64,000 nucleotides of DNA from Bolinopsis microptera (Eukaryota; Ctenophora; Tentaculata; Lobata; Bolinopsidae): NCBI RefSeq assembly GCF_026151205.1, contig NC_087076.1, positions 12,199,675-12,263,674 on the forward strand, in the 5' to 3' direction. The stretch's first letter is position 1; every line of letters begins with the position of its first letter. A program made the translations under genes and the position numbers. The notes under the pieces were generated by a model, which was not told the origin of the DNA, ran no database searches, and saw only the letters and a program-made list of their open reading frames with translations. Positions 24,181 through 35,837 of the stretch are shown one piece after another.

Positions 24181-26072
24181 CTGTGGGGTTATACTCGGCC
24201 ATCCTTAGCTTCTCTCAGACTATCGAGCCACTTTCTTTCACGTATTCCTGGGAGGGATTGTTCCTACCAATATTTTTTATATTGCTTCTAAGTTTCTTGT
24301 TTAACAATCTAAACACTCTTATCCTTACTATTACACAATACAAGCTATAACTTGGCTGCTTCCCAAATTGTACTGATTCGTACTCTGTGCTCCTTAATCC
24401 TTGTGTACAATAACAATTATTATATATAATAACTCAAAACAATAATAATAAAGCAGTAATTTGGGAAAAAGATAGGACAATGAGGAGAAAACTATAAAAA
24501 ATTACCCTACACAATTTTTTTGAGCTCAGAATCCTCATTCTCTCATCGGATATCCCACTTTATATAATCATGCCACCAAAATCCACTTATATTATTCATG
24601 TGCCTTATTGAGTTATATGAAGGATTAAGGGTGATCTGCTTATTGAAGTTGTTTATAGTTTCTGGTTACCGGCTCTCTTTAGTAAACAATCGCATTGTTT
24701 AATTTGCGTGACTGTAAGCAGAGACATTTACCATTCAATATAATATCGCAACACAAATCATCCAGGGTTTTATATATATTACTGTGCATTGTTTATGGAT
24801 TAGTCTGCAGAAGAACAATGACGGTTAGCTCGGTGTGTCGATCGCCATTAAGATAGCCTAGAATTTATTATCAAGGTTTGCATATGTAACATACCCACAC
24901 TCCATATTCTCTCTCCATCACCATGTCTATGCATGTCTCTGATTTTTTCCTACTCTTGCCGAAGGCAAAAAGATCGTAGGGAATAAGAAATCGGGTTTGT
25001 ATTGGATATATGAGGTGGCCCGACGGACCTGCGTTGATGACAAAAGTCGCAATATGTAAGTATGTTGCACTTTTTTCCGGTCACACTTTTCACTCGAAAA
25101 ATTAATGGTACAAGTACGGAGTACCTCGTAGGGAAAATTGATCGTGCGTGGTTTAACCGCGGCGAAATTCTTGTTGGTTCGTGAGTTCAAGTTTGGATTT
25201 TGTATAAAAATGAATTTATGATTATTGTGGTTGTTATAAACATCAAATCTGTTGTTAATTCGAACGAATGAAAAAGCCGCGAGCGATTTAACTCATTAAA
25301 AAAACTTACACTTCAATCTCGTCGTTAACTAAGCCCGGGTTTTCCTCCTTCGTCAGTAATGCTGCCTCCGCTAAACTTTGTTTTAAGTATGTTCTTCTGT
25401 CACATTTTAGAAACGTATTTTGATTACTTGACAGTTTTTTTGCAGGCTGATGCAGGTTTTCGACTGAGCGGGTTTATACTTTTGCGCCGTTTTCACTGCG
25501 ACAGTATTACATTGTATTGAATACTACATAATATTATATTTTATATCATATATTTTGAATTTGTAATAATTATAATATAATACTAGTATTAGTATAGTAC
25601 CTATTGAACTGCATTATAAGACTAGTACTAGATAGTAGTATCGCGATACTTTTATAGGATTGTATTATTACTTAGAGTTAGACAATCAAGCTGGGTCACA
25701 AGATCTGTAATTACAGCTTGTCTTTTAGTTTTATCTATATACTTATAGTGGCCATCAAATAGGTCAAAAGTGAAGTTATATATATAATATTATTAGGCCG
25801 CGTATAACTATAATAAATACATACCGCCCGGGATCATTTAAATATTGCAAATTATAGCATATTATTAAGCTATTTATATAATGTTAACAATGTTTGCTTG
25901 TGTGGTCCTGTAATTAAATGATACAAATAAAATAATTGTTGCTTACCTTACGAAACATATTTAAAAGGTACGAAAGTCGGTGGTTTTCCGAAAAAAACAC
26001 CATATTTTTGGACTACTAAAATTTAGGTCACCATCATTATTTTCCCCAAATTATTTTTCACGTATTTTCTTT
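24181..26072. other. Intergenic AT-rich sequence
   Basis: No gene is supported; short ORFs overlap on both strands. There is a very AT-rich stretch with repeated ACTAGTA phrases near 25500-25640. Confidence 0.35.
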
Positions 26073-26760
26073 TATAGAAAACGGAGTTTCCTGGTATTTA
26101 GTGTATGCTAGTCAAGCTCTAGTCACGAAGCACGAGCGGCAGGGCGTACCGTAAGGTAGAAATGAAACGAGTAAATTAAAAAGGATAATTAATTAAAAGG
26201 AAAAAGTAATACAAAGTGAACGTCAACAGATAAAAACTTCCAAGTGTTCGCTCTAATCGATTAACGTGATTATAGATCACACGATGTGTCAAAATCACAA
26301 CTGGTAGTGCTCAGTAAAACTGGCTACCGTTAATTCGAATCCCTTAAAGTTATTAAGAGGCAACTAAGAAGTGAGCTCTCCACTTCCGGCTCTTCGGGTA
26401 TACTCTAAAAACTCGTCACGCCACACTGCGTGACGGCACAACGCATTTGCTTGTACCACGTGACACGCCGTCTCGCCAATGAGCACTCCACTAGCAGTCA
26501 CGCTGTGGTCGCGAGGACCAACCACAGGCCTGGCTGTAAGTCAGGTGCAAAGTGAGCGGACGGCTCGTTACAGACAGTAGGTCTGACAGCAGGTCTGCCA
26601 GCCAACCGACTTACACTCAAAATGTGTAACTCCCAAATACGAACATATAAAAACATTGGTTATTATATACCCGGAAACACATACTAAATATTACGTCCCG
26701 TAAACGTTATACTAAAACTAAGATATCCTAAAAGATATCTCTAAATACCATATTACAACA
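26073..26760 (-). repeat. 3' LTR
   Basis: Plus-strand ends are TATAGAAAAC and ATTACAACA. It is almost identical to 29173-29859 and homologous to the solo LTR at 10799-11500. Confidence 0.88.
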
Positions 26761-27339
26761 TCTCTACCCAAAAATTTTTTTCGAATATTTTAAAACAATA
26801 AAATAATCGCCCTACTCAAAATTTAAATTTCAATGCTCCCACGCATCGAAAGTCCAAAACTTAAAAATAAGTCAAGTTTCAAAATATAATACAATTACAC
26901 GGCCCTAACCCTGTGCATTAAATTTAAATCCTCAAAATCCTAAAGTTAAAACTGAAATTGACTTCCACAAATCTTTCAAAACTTTCCAAAACTTCCTTTT
27001 CGCACCAAGTTGTAGAGTCTTTGGTGTCGAGTCTTCCTCGTTTGATAGAGATGTATCTGAATCTCTAAATCGTGACAAGCAAACAAAGAAGTCAAACTAA
27101 ATTCGAAAGTTTCTACGTTTCCGCCACTAAAGCAGCCCTGAGCGAGTCGTGTTGAGAGTAAAGATCCTATTATCCCTATCAGTAATTATCTGAAAGATAC
27201 CGCGTGTTATGACTAAGTAAGGTACAATACCACTGCTACGTACTAAGTAGAAAGTTTAGCTAAGTGAGTAAGACTATACTGTTCTGAAACTAGATTCCAA
27301 AAGTAAGTGTACTTCCCTATCCGGGCATCTCCTCGTCTT

Positions 27340-28569
27340 CTACTGGTTGAATAGTTTTATAAGATCCGTAACTAGTCTAACGTTGTATCCTAGACGATCA
27401 GGTTGTCTCCGTTCCTCAGGTCTCCTAGTGTTATATCTGCGCTCCTCCCTCGGAGGGCTCTGTCTTCTTAGATCCACAGGAGAAAGCGATCCTGTTGTGT
27501 CAATGTCGTGCCCCGCTGTATCATATGACATAGAACTGCTATGACCCATCGTTCCTTCACAAACAACCGGACTCGATGATCTTCTAGCGGCCGATCTCTC
27601 TCTAGCTGGAGTGAAGAATTCTGCAGAATTATCAACTGTTTCTACACTATCGCCTGAGGGAATGTTATGTGTGAGAGGTGTTACCGTACGAAAACTAGGA
27701 TTTATAGAATTCAGATCTAGTTGAGCAGGTCTATTAACAGCCCTAGGAGTTGAACTAAAACTAGGTTGCTTGTAAATGCTAGCTGCACCATCCTTCTCCA
27801 GACGAAACTTCTTCGGATGAACCTCTCTTCTCCTCACAACTGGTGCTCTTCTCAGTTGAAAATCTGTCTCCTCTTCACTATTACTATCGGAATAATCTAC
27901 AAATCGCTCCGATGAGTCCGTCTTTAACTCAGCTCCACTGCTCTTAGCCTTATTGTAAATGTATGCCTGAGGTGGCTTACTTGCTGTACACAAGACCCCT
28001 CTCTCTAGAGAGCTTACATATCTAGTAACCGCTGAAACATTTTCCACCGCATCAACTGCTCCCGCAACTACTGATGCCTTCTCTGTAGTATCAGCCTGAG
28101 TAAGACTACAATTGCAATGGTGGCTATCAACTTCAGGCGTAATCTGAACAACGTTTACTGTGCTATGGTCATCACTAAACTTCTCATCAAACAAGAACCC
28201 CGGAATCATACTATCCTCAACACTCAACTCATTGCAAGATTCCTCGATCATATTACTGCAATCATCCTTAACCACTGTCTCGCTGCTAACCGGTACCTGC
28301 AGCCTCTTAAACAGTATCGGGTGTTTACATCTATAATGTTCACGTGTCACCCGGTTTACTCCCTCTAAGGCAGCTTCAAGACTAAAAGTGCAACTGCTAC
28401 TAATGCTCGCTACATTTTCTCGAGATTTACCATAACCCTGGTATTTATAGCGGTTAAATCCACCACACTTCTGGTTTCTCTTCCCCGAGATATGCTTCGT
28501 GGTAAAAGTACAGTTAGCAAGCTCCTGAAGCTTCCTGATGACAGAAGACGACACTTTCGAAAATCTCAT
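27340..28569 (-). pseudogene. Pol remnant: RNase H tail joined to integrase C-terminal tail
   Basis: A 409-codon open frame. Its beginning (LQELANCTFTTKHISGKRN) resembles the end of the Ty3/Gypsy RNase H domain, where a leucine-rich strand is followed by an H-x-x-G-K-x-N segment. Its end (TRRPEERRQPDRLGYNV) resembles the basic tail with a PPDRLGY-like motif found at the end of many Gypsy integrases. Between them lie about 300 low-complexity, Ser/Asp/Thr-rich residues with no integrase zinc finger or DDE triad. I infer a deletion that fused two distant pieces of pol. The first M need not be a real start. It could be mistaken for a host protein, but its position between near-identical LTRs argues against that. 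Confidence 0.6.
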
Positions 28570-28634
28570 TACAATCTCATAAATACGTGTGTTTTTGACC
28601 GCGGGTGACCTCCTCTTAAATCTAGGGCCACCCT

Positions 28635-28844
28635 TTAGAAGTTTAAAGGCACCTGACTGTTAGGTCTATACACTCTGTTCCAACTCTGTTGGCCATAACC
28701 ACTCTGATATGAAGACCCTCTGTCTTGATATCTACCTCTATTACCAGCTAATCTGCTCGGACAGTTCCTCTGAAAATGTCCAATATCACCACACTCCCAA
28801 CAACCTTCCAACTGATGGCGAACGTTACGATCATCATTTCTCAT
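28635..28844 (-). pseudogene. Gag nucleocapsid fragment with zinc knuckle
   Basis: A 69-codon frame carrying CWECGDIGHFQRNC, a CX2CX4HX4C zinc knuckle, followed by an Arg/Gly/Tyr/Gln-rich tail (GRYQDRG, SGYGQQSW). This is the RNA-binding end of an LTR-element Gag. Matrix and capsid regions are missing upstream, where only about 330 bases separate it from the 5' LTR. The following frame is the pol remnant. Confidence 0.75.
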
Positions 28845-29172
28845 GGTAGCTTAATCTCACAAATACGAGCTATCTATCTAGATTTAACTGTACTGCGAAG
28901 CTTACAAACGGCTGTAAAACTGGGTGCTCGTTAAAACGATAGCACTGAACTGGAATATACAGGTACCACAAAATGCGTAGCAACACTTACCAATTCTAGT
29001 AGGAAGTACTCAAGATCTAGAACAACCTCCAACGTAATTCTTCTGAACTGCGACGTACACCGAACTTAGCTTAGCAAATGACAACGTTATATTTTAATCG
29101 AAACTATACTGAATATAGGTGATAATAGAAGGATCACGAGCAAAAATAGCAACACTAAAAGTGGCCTCCAGA

Positions 29173-29859
29173 TATAGAAAACGGAGTTTCTAGGTATTTA
29201 TTGTATGCTAGTCAAGCTCTAGTCACGAAGCACGAGCGGCAGGGCGTACCGTAAGGTAGAAATGAAACGAGTAAATTAAAAAGGATAATTAATTAAAAGG
29301 AAAAAGTAATACAAAGTGAACGTCAACAGATAAAAACTTCCAAGTGTTCGCTCTAATCGATTAACGTGATTATAGATCACACGATGTGTCAAATCACAAC
29401 TGGTAGTGCTCAGTAAAACTGGCTACCGTTAATTCGAATCCCTTAAAGTTATTAAGAGGCAACTAAGAAGTGAGCTCTCCACTTCCGGCTCTTCGGGTAT
29501 ACTCTCAAAACTCGTCACGCCACACTGCGTGACGGCACAACGCATTTGCTTGTACCACGTGACACGCCGTCTCGCCAATGAGCACTCCACTAGCAGTCAC
29601 GCTGTGGTCGCGAGGACCAACCACAGGCCTGGCTGTAAGTCAGGTGCAAAGTGAGCGGACGGCTCGTTACAGACAGTAGGTCTGACAGCAGGTCTGCCAG
29701 CCAACCGACTTACACTCAAAATGTGTAACTCCCAAATACGAACATATAAAAACATTGGTTATTATATACCCGGAAACACATACTAAATATTACGTCCCGT
29801 AAACGTTATACTAAAACTAAGATATCCTAAAAGATATCTCTAAATACCATATTACAACA
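29173..29859 (-). repeat. 5' LTR
   Basis: Partner of 26073-26760 with about 0.6% divergence by eye. On the sense strand it starts TGTTGTAATATGG. Confidence 0.88.
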
Positions 29860-29863
29860 TTTA

Positions 29864-31424
29864 ATTATGACTTAATCGATTTACTATCAATATAGTAAGT
29901 TATAAATAGGGACCCGTATAACCTTAAAAAGCTAAAATGGTGTCAAGACTCAAGAGACTAAAATAAAAATTTTCGGCTCTAAAACTCCCATTTCTTGGCC
30001 AATATTTTAATTTTCATGCTGATTTGGAGGCCATTAAAGCATTTGACCCAATCAAAAAAGTTTCAGTTGTATATCTTTCACGGTTTTTGCGGAAAGTTGC
30101 GTTAAAGTTGATGCCGTGGTGGCAGTAAAATGGTACGGAACCCCCCATATATATCGTCTCGCTTTATATATAGTAAGATTGGGTTGCAAAACCTTTCCGC
30201 ATGCTCATTGACACTTTTTGCCAGTTTAACGTATTTGTTTATAGCCTAATGACTATTATACCAGGACTATTCTACGTATCTAATCTATTCATGAATACTT
30301 TACAATTTATGAATACTTTACAATTTTCACTGTCATGTTATCTCGACAGTCTTCAGGACATATTGACTATCATCAAACGCTTTAGGTAGGTATTTAGTCG
30401 CTTTGTCGCTTTGATGAGTTATAGCACGTGGTTGAGTATCATCAAGAAAATGTCGCAAAGTTATAATATAAGTACAATAGAATATATTTTTTCCCAATCC
30501 ATGACTCAAAGTGCCGAAGGCACAAAAGAGTCAAGGACAAGGGTTAGCGAACGAGGTTTTTTTGTATATGGTAGCTTTGTGACCGTCGTGCGAGCGTGCC
30601 TGCGTACGTACGTGCCCTATTAGTTATAACTTTGCAGAGTTTGTCACTCTGCAAAGTTATTTTGCGTAATCTTCTGAAATCTGAATTAAATTGCATGGTA
30701 TTGGGCACTTGATTGATAGCATATTATTTCGAGTTAGTATATATTATAATATTACCATTTTTCACAGATCCGTGTCATATCAGGTTGCATAAACAATAAA
30801 CATAGTTTAAGGTTAGTGACAGTGTTACATAGAAATGCATTTCTAATTTAACATGGAATTAACTGGGCGGCCATCACGGATCGGGAAATTGAGAAAAAAG
30901 AAAAGCGGCCGCATTTCTTGTTATGCATGACTCACGAACGAAGAGGAGGAAATATTATGCGCAATGTTTTGTCCGGTATCCTGCTAATTATCAACTCCAA
31001 ATTAGGAGTATTATTTATTCGACTTTTCGCCATTCTCAGTTCTTATTGATAATGATATATATCTCATCTCATCTCATTGTATCTGTTCTACTTGCGTCAG
31101 ATAATCATAAATCGAAAATTGGGAACAATTTTCATTTGCAGGTCGCAGGAACGTTTCTTGGAAAATTATCCCCAGCTCTATGCTTCGGCAATGGTACTTT
31201 TGTGGCTAAAGATCAGACATTTTTTTTTATCTCAACTCTTATTTTACTTCGGACATTCCAACAGCCACATTGTTACACAAGTGTGTAACCAGCCAATTAC
31301 AGGAAGCCGAAGGATTCAATTATACATTAGGCCAGTGACGGTTAAGGTAGTGTGTACCATACTTTCTTCGCCCGAGACTTTGCTGCAATGGGCAGCTCCT
31401 CATTTAACCCTCACACCCGATTTC
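29864..31424. other. Intergenic sequence with two small hairpins
   Basis: ATAACTTTGCAGAGT at 30625-30639 pairs exactly with 30646-30660 across a 6-nt loop. A second, imperfect hairpin (GACTC...GTGCCGAAGGCAC...GAGTC) lies near 30502-30530. Together they may be relics of a small DNA transposon. No gene is supported. Confidence 0.4.
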
Positions 31425-31587
31425 TCGAGTATTTGGCTGAGTGGACCGGGGGGCTGCATAGACCACTCAGGATCCTTAGCTGAGCGTCGACGACGCTCAC
31501 CCCACGGCTAGTGGCAGAGTCGGGAATCGAACCTGGTACCTCAAGCAATACCAGGCCCGGATTAACCAACTGAGCCACTCAGCCGTG
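31425..31587 (-). repeat. tRNA-derived SINE-like element
   Basis: On the minus strand, TGGCTCAGTTGGT (31576-31564) matches a polymerase III A box and GGTTCGATTCC (31533-31523) matches a B box at roughly tRNA spacing. The first and last seven bases of the tRNA-like unit can pair with one mismatch, but the T-arm pairs poorly and no anticodon arm is convincing. A non-tRNA body follows downstream to about 31425. Best read as a SINE head with a short body, not a working tRNA. Confidence 0.6.
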
Positions 31588-31752
31588 ATAGACCAACATG
31601 ATTTTCAAAGACAATAATTACGGCAAAAATGAGAGCAAATTGTCGATTACGATTTTTCAAGTCGAGGCTTGGAAAATTAACTCGCTTAGTTTCTCACTTC
31701 ACTCCTAGAATTGTGCTCTGCAGCTAAGATGAGAAATCGTGACTTACTTGAC

Positions 31753-33725
31753 TTAAGGCGGGTGGTATTCCCGAGATCCATTGACAACAGTTCTCCACAG
31801 CTTTCTGTCCTCCATCAGTCTAGCTATCTCATCTACTGACTTCAGCCCAGTATCTGCTTTTAGGTTATCTAGTAGTGTTAAATGAGGTCGCCCCCTGTTA
31901 GTATGCCCATGACTCGGCTTCCAGAGGATCAGTTTGTTCAGTGTCAGCTCCGGATGTCGGTGAGCATGACCTGCAAGTCTGAGCCTTCGTTGGGTTATCT
32001 TGGAGCTGACTTTGGGAAGATCACCGTACAGGCTGTGGTTGCTGACATGGTCTCGATATTGGTTGATGTTAAGGGCCATTCTTAACATTCGCGTATAGCA
32101 ACCATCAACCATCTTCTCTAGCCTTTTCGTCATTGTCCAAGTCTCGGAACCGTACAGTAGCACCGACTCCACTAGTGCTGTAAACACTCTGATCTTGATA
32201 GACTTTCTAAGCTTAGAATTCCAAAGCTTTTTGAGTGTGTGGCATGCTCCCCATGCTCTTCCTTTCCTAACCCTGATATCACTCTCACTGTCTCTGATTC
32301 TAGAACCCAGATAAGTGAAGTCTTCCACATGCTCTATTGTACTGTTACCCAGGGACTTGATGGTATCAGGGTTCTCGATGTTCTGAGTATTGAATTTGGT
32401 TTTCCCTTCATTCATTCTAAGTCCCACTGTAGCAGCAACCCTTTCTACCTCTAGCATCAGCGTCTCTGCCTCCTTTACAGTATCTGCTATCAGAGCAATG
32501 TCATCTGCAAAACCAGTGTCTGATATCTTCTCCGCCTTAACTCTCCTACTCCTATAAGGCTTAATGGTAAATCCTATTTCAGGGTGCTTGCTTAAGGCTT
32601 GTCTCATGCAATAGTCAAGGGCTATAATAAACAAGTATGGTGCTAACGTATCCCCTTGAAGAACTCCTGCCAGGATATCAAATAGCTCAGTATCCCCATC
32701 AGGTGTAATAACTTTGCCCTTTGTGTTTACATAGAGTAGATTAATGATATCCACAATACTGTCTGGTATCCCATAGGCCTTTAGTATTTGCATCAAAATT
32801 CCCCGGTGAAGTGAATCAAAGGCCTTCTTAAAATCAACAAACACCATAGCTGCCGGTAGGTTTCTCTGTCTAGCCCCCTCTAGTATCCTTCTGAGTGCCA
32901 AGATATGACTAGTAGTGGACCGTCCTTCCCGAAAACCATTCTGAGTGTCCCTAAGTACCCCTTCTATGGCCGGCTGGATCCTATTAAGCACCATTCTATT
33001 AAGAGTCTTTGCTACAAGTGAAGTCAAAGATATCCCCCTCCAGTTTCCAGGGTTTGTCAAGTCTCCCTTTTTTTTCTTTTTTTTTGGGGACCGGAATGAT
33101 GTTGCTTATCCTCCACTGATCTGGCGCAATACCATCTGTCAGGGCTTTGTTGCAGAAGGACAACACGATTTCATCCAGGTCGCATCTTTTGAGGACTTCA
33201 GGTGGTATACCGTCATCACCTGGTGCTTTACCTTCTTCATTCTTTAATCCTGAGTTTAGCAGCTTTGAGCTCCTCTAGAGTAAAAGGTTCTGTACTGATG
33301 TTGAGTCCTTCAAATTGAGTCTCGATCCTAGGATGTTCGTTTTCCACATCAGGTGTACTCCCTAAAAGATTCGTGAAATGCCTAAGCCAATTTTCCTTCC
33401 TCTCTTCGGCTCCGTTGCCCCTTATTTGAGTTGCCCCCTTGGCCTTCCTACCAGTAATCTCATTTATGACATTCCAACTTTCTTTATTTTTGCATCTGTC
33501 TGCAGCCATTTCGACCCTTTTAACCTTGGCAACTAGATCTTCTTCAAAGATGTCCTGGTACACCTGATCCAGTTCAGTTTTAAGTACGTTAACAGAGAGT
33601 CGACTGTCTTCACTAGGATCCCGGTGATAGACAGTCTCTGCTTGCTGCAACGCTGTACGCACGTTTTGAACTCGCTGATCACCCGCGAAATCGTCACGTC
33701 TCTTCTTTTCTCTCTTAGGCAGTAT
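31753..33725 (-). pseudogene. 5'-truncated APE-type non-LTR retrotransposon (reverse transcriptase)
   Basis: Minus-strand frame 33720-33237 carries the region before RT. A frame slip near 33243 leads to a segment with GKAPGDDGIPPEVL and ISNIIPVPKK. A second slip occurs in the T-rich homopolymer at 33067-33085 (A run on the sense strand). The 435-codon frame 33060-31753 then has GNWRGISLTSL, QNGFREGRSTT, VFVDFKKAFDSL, GVLQGDTLAPYLF, the catalytic FADD, VLLYGSETWTM, RRLRLAGHAHR and GRPHLTL. It belongs to the same broad clade as the element at 7.5-10.8 kb but is a different family. The endonuclease is missing; sequence similarity stops near 33725. Confidence 0.85.
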
Positions 33726-33821
33726 GGCTATGAGAAATCGTACGTACTTATAAAACCGCCTGTACGTACGATACGTACTTTTTATGTTTTCTACAAGTAC
33801 TTCATAATTTCTATAGTCATA

Positions 33822-34152
33822 ATTTGACCAAAACCCATAATCATGGGTAGAGTGTACCGCTGCCAGTGTCTCTCTTTTCCAAACAAAAGGAAATGATATT
33901 AATTTGAATAACCGTCCGAAAATGCAAATTGATACCGAGAATGAAATCGGTCGCTCGCTTTTTCCATTCGATCACGGCTTACGAATTATAATATAAAGCT
34001 TATTGATTGGAAAAAGCGAGCGACCGATTTCATTCTCGGTATCAATTTGCATTTTCGGACGGTTATTCAAATTAATATCATTTCCTTTTGTTTGGAAAAG
34101 AGAGACACTGGCAGCGGTACACTCTACCCATGATTATGGGTTTTGGTCAAAT
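33822..34152. repeat. Perfect inverted repeat: 145-bp arms, 41-bp spacer
   Basis: The arm 33822-33966 is, by eye, the exact reverse complement of 34008-34152. Ends are ATTTGACCAAAACC and its complement. No ORF. Flanks hold TCAT one base from each end (33817-33820 and 34154-34157), a weak target-duplication candidate. It lies about 100 bp from the truncated end of the retrotransposon. It is probably a MITE or foldback element with young, unmutated arms. Confidence 0.85.
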
Positions 34153-35561
34153 ATCATCTCTTTTTGATTATAATGTCAGGATAATTTACAAAGCCGAAAT
34201 GTAAACTCATAACTTCATTAATATTTATATTAATAATTAGGAGGTAATTTCATCGATTTCGAAATTTTACCTGACTGAATATGGCACTTTTTACTCATTC
34301 AAGTTGGCATTAAATTCATATATAATGCCATTTAAATATCGTGGGAAAGCAGAATTTATTCGAAATCACGAATGAGCAAAATTCTCACCTTTCGCACGTG
34401 CAAACTTTGAGCGGACGTTGCGTGCGGATACAATATTGAATCACCGTAAATTTTTGCATAGCAGTATTTTATATATAGTTTAATAAGCATGCAAAGTTTC
34501 AAAAGATTTCATATAGAACTTGGATCACAACGGGACTCCAAAATTGATAAAAATGGTGAAAACAGCAATTTTCAGTAATTTTAGCAATTTTCTATCAAAT
34601 TGGGCGTGTCCCGACGTGTGCAACTTTTTGAATTTCAACTTTAAAACTAGCCTATAACACAATTTAGACCTTTAGGAAGCAAAATTGAGCTCCACAACCC
34701 AAGGGATGGCCCAACACCAGAGAATACTAATTCACAACTTTTGTGTTTTTATAAAATTATTCTTCAAAAAAGCACTTACTTCAATAGCGAATATCTTTAT
34801 GAAGGAGCAAAGTAAGAAACTTTTCCGGTAGATTTTCAGAATGCTTGAACAATTATCTAAGATGAAAATGTCCTCAGATTTTGAATAAAATTACTCCTTA
34901 ATGGTTTAAAATCGATTTGAAAAGTTGTTACTTTGTCAAAAATCAAGTTTTTAAAACACTTAATTTGATGACGTCATCAAGTGATGATGATGAAGATAAA
35001 TTATTTTTTGATATAATGTAAACTAAAGTATAAACAATTATCTTCAAAACCTGTGGTTCGAAATGACTGTATCTTTTATACTTTTGAATCTACGGACACT
35101 TAAATGTAGGCTACAATTGACTGCAAATTGACTGCAAAAGCGTCTATACTATACTTCACGACAATCTGTTGTAAAACAGGGGTTCCAGAAAACCCACTTC
35201 CCGATACTCCTGAAACATGAAATTTTTTTTACAGTCGATTTGGACAAGGTCTAGACGCCCTGCAAAGTTTCAGATCTCTTACTCAATTTTAACATGGTTT
35301 TTTAGGCACCTGAATATGGCGATTTTGGGTTTTTTACCTAATTTCGTATAACATGCTGGCGCGTATTTTGCGCAAATTTCTTAAAAACCTCCACATAACT
35401 ATTTTTTATTCCTGTCATCTTTAACATTGAATTAGAATGTTTTGAACTTAAATATAGGTACCTGCTGAACTACTTTCGATGAGTCTTAATGCCTGGAAAA
35501 CAATAAAGGGGATATACTAGTATAGGGGGTAAATAGTATTGTGAATATAAGGGCGACGGTA
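34153..35561. other. Intergenic AT-rich sequence
   Basis: No gene, satellite or terminal repeat was recognised. Confidence 0.35.
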
Positions 35562-35837
35562 ATGCTTGCCAGCATTGTGATAATATTAAATTTAATAGGG
35601 TCGTACGTGCTGCAAGCGCAAGAACCACTTGATTATTCTGTAACTAATCGAACACGTGCATTGAAGCAAAATTATTCTGGGAAAATTAAATCGAACATGT
35701 GGTCGAACTTAACGGATGATACTCGTAAAATATGTGTTCCAAATATTAGGACCGTCGACGAGTCCAACTCGGCGCGCGTCCTGGCAGGTTATAAATATAA
35801 TTATAAACCTACAAGGTCGAACGTACGTGCGCATTAA
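35562..35837 (+). CDS. Putative small secreted glycopeptide (unrecognised)
   Basis: An ATG at 35562 opens a 91-codon frame ending TAA at 35837. The first 19 residues (MLASIVIILNLIGSYVLQA) look like a signal peptide with a hydrophobic core and an A-x-A-like cleavage region. The mature form would begin QEPLDY and so could form pyroglutamate. There are three N-glycosylation sequons in the short product (NRT, NYS, NLT), one cysteine and a basic C-terminus (KPTRSNVRAH). The frame extends upstream without ATG to 35541 or beyond. No known family was recognised, and no TATA box or strong polyadenylation signal is seen. It may be a complete single-exon gene, one exon of a larger one, or chance. Confidence 0.35.
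   Translation: MLASIVIILNLIGSYVLQAQEPLDYSVTNRTRALKQNYSGKIKSNMWSNLTDDTRKICVPNIRTVDESNSARVLAGYKYNYKPTRSNVRAH

Larger units (their letters stand above)
26073..29859 (-). mobile_element. LTR retrotransposon, internally deleted (Ty3/Gypsy-like)
   Basis: Two LTRs of about 688 bp (26073-26760 and 29173-29859) differ by only about four substitutions and one indel, so insertion was recent. They enclose 2.4 kb with minus-strand ORFs, so the 5' LTR is the one at 29173-29859. Just inside it, GTGGCCTCCA at 29161-29170 is, on the sense strand, TGGAGGCCAC, a plausible tRNA primer-binding site. A purine-rich stretch lies before the 3' LTR (26761-26783). TTTA occurs at 26071-26074 and 29860-29863 as a possible target duplication if the LTR starts TAGAAAA. 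Inside are a zinc-knuckle ORF and a pol remnant. Protease, RT core and integrase core are absent, so it cannot move on its own. Confidence 0.88.

Noticed and set aside
26073-26076. CTTT/TTTA as the target duplication of the LTR element if the LTR starts TATAG
   Set aside because: The solo LTR supports a TATAG start with TAGT flanks, but the full element matches only if the LTR starts at TAGAAAA (TTTA); the exact boundary is left open.
27340-28569. Host gene for a Ser-rich 409-residue protein
   Set aside because: Lies wholly between near-identical LTRs next to a zinc-knuckle ORF, and its ends resemble pol tails.
30923-31511. ORFs of 121 and 144 codons on the plus strand
   Set aside because: They overlap each other in different frames, and the second runs into the SINE; no recognisable domain.
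31523-31587. Functional tRNA gene on the minus strand
   Set aside because: A and B boxes fit, but T-arm pairing is poor and no anticodon arm is convincing; SINE head is the better reading.
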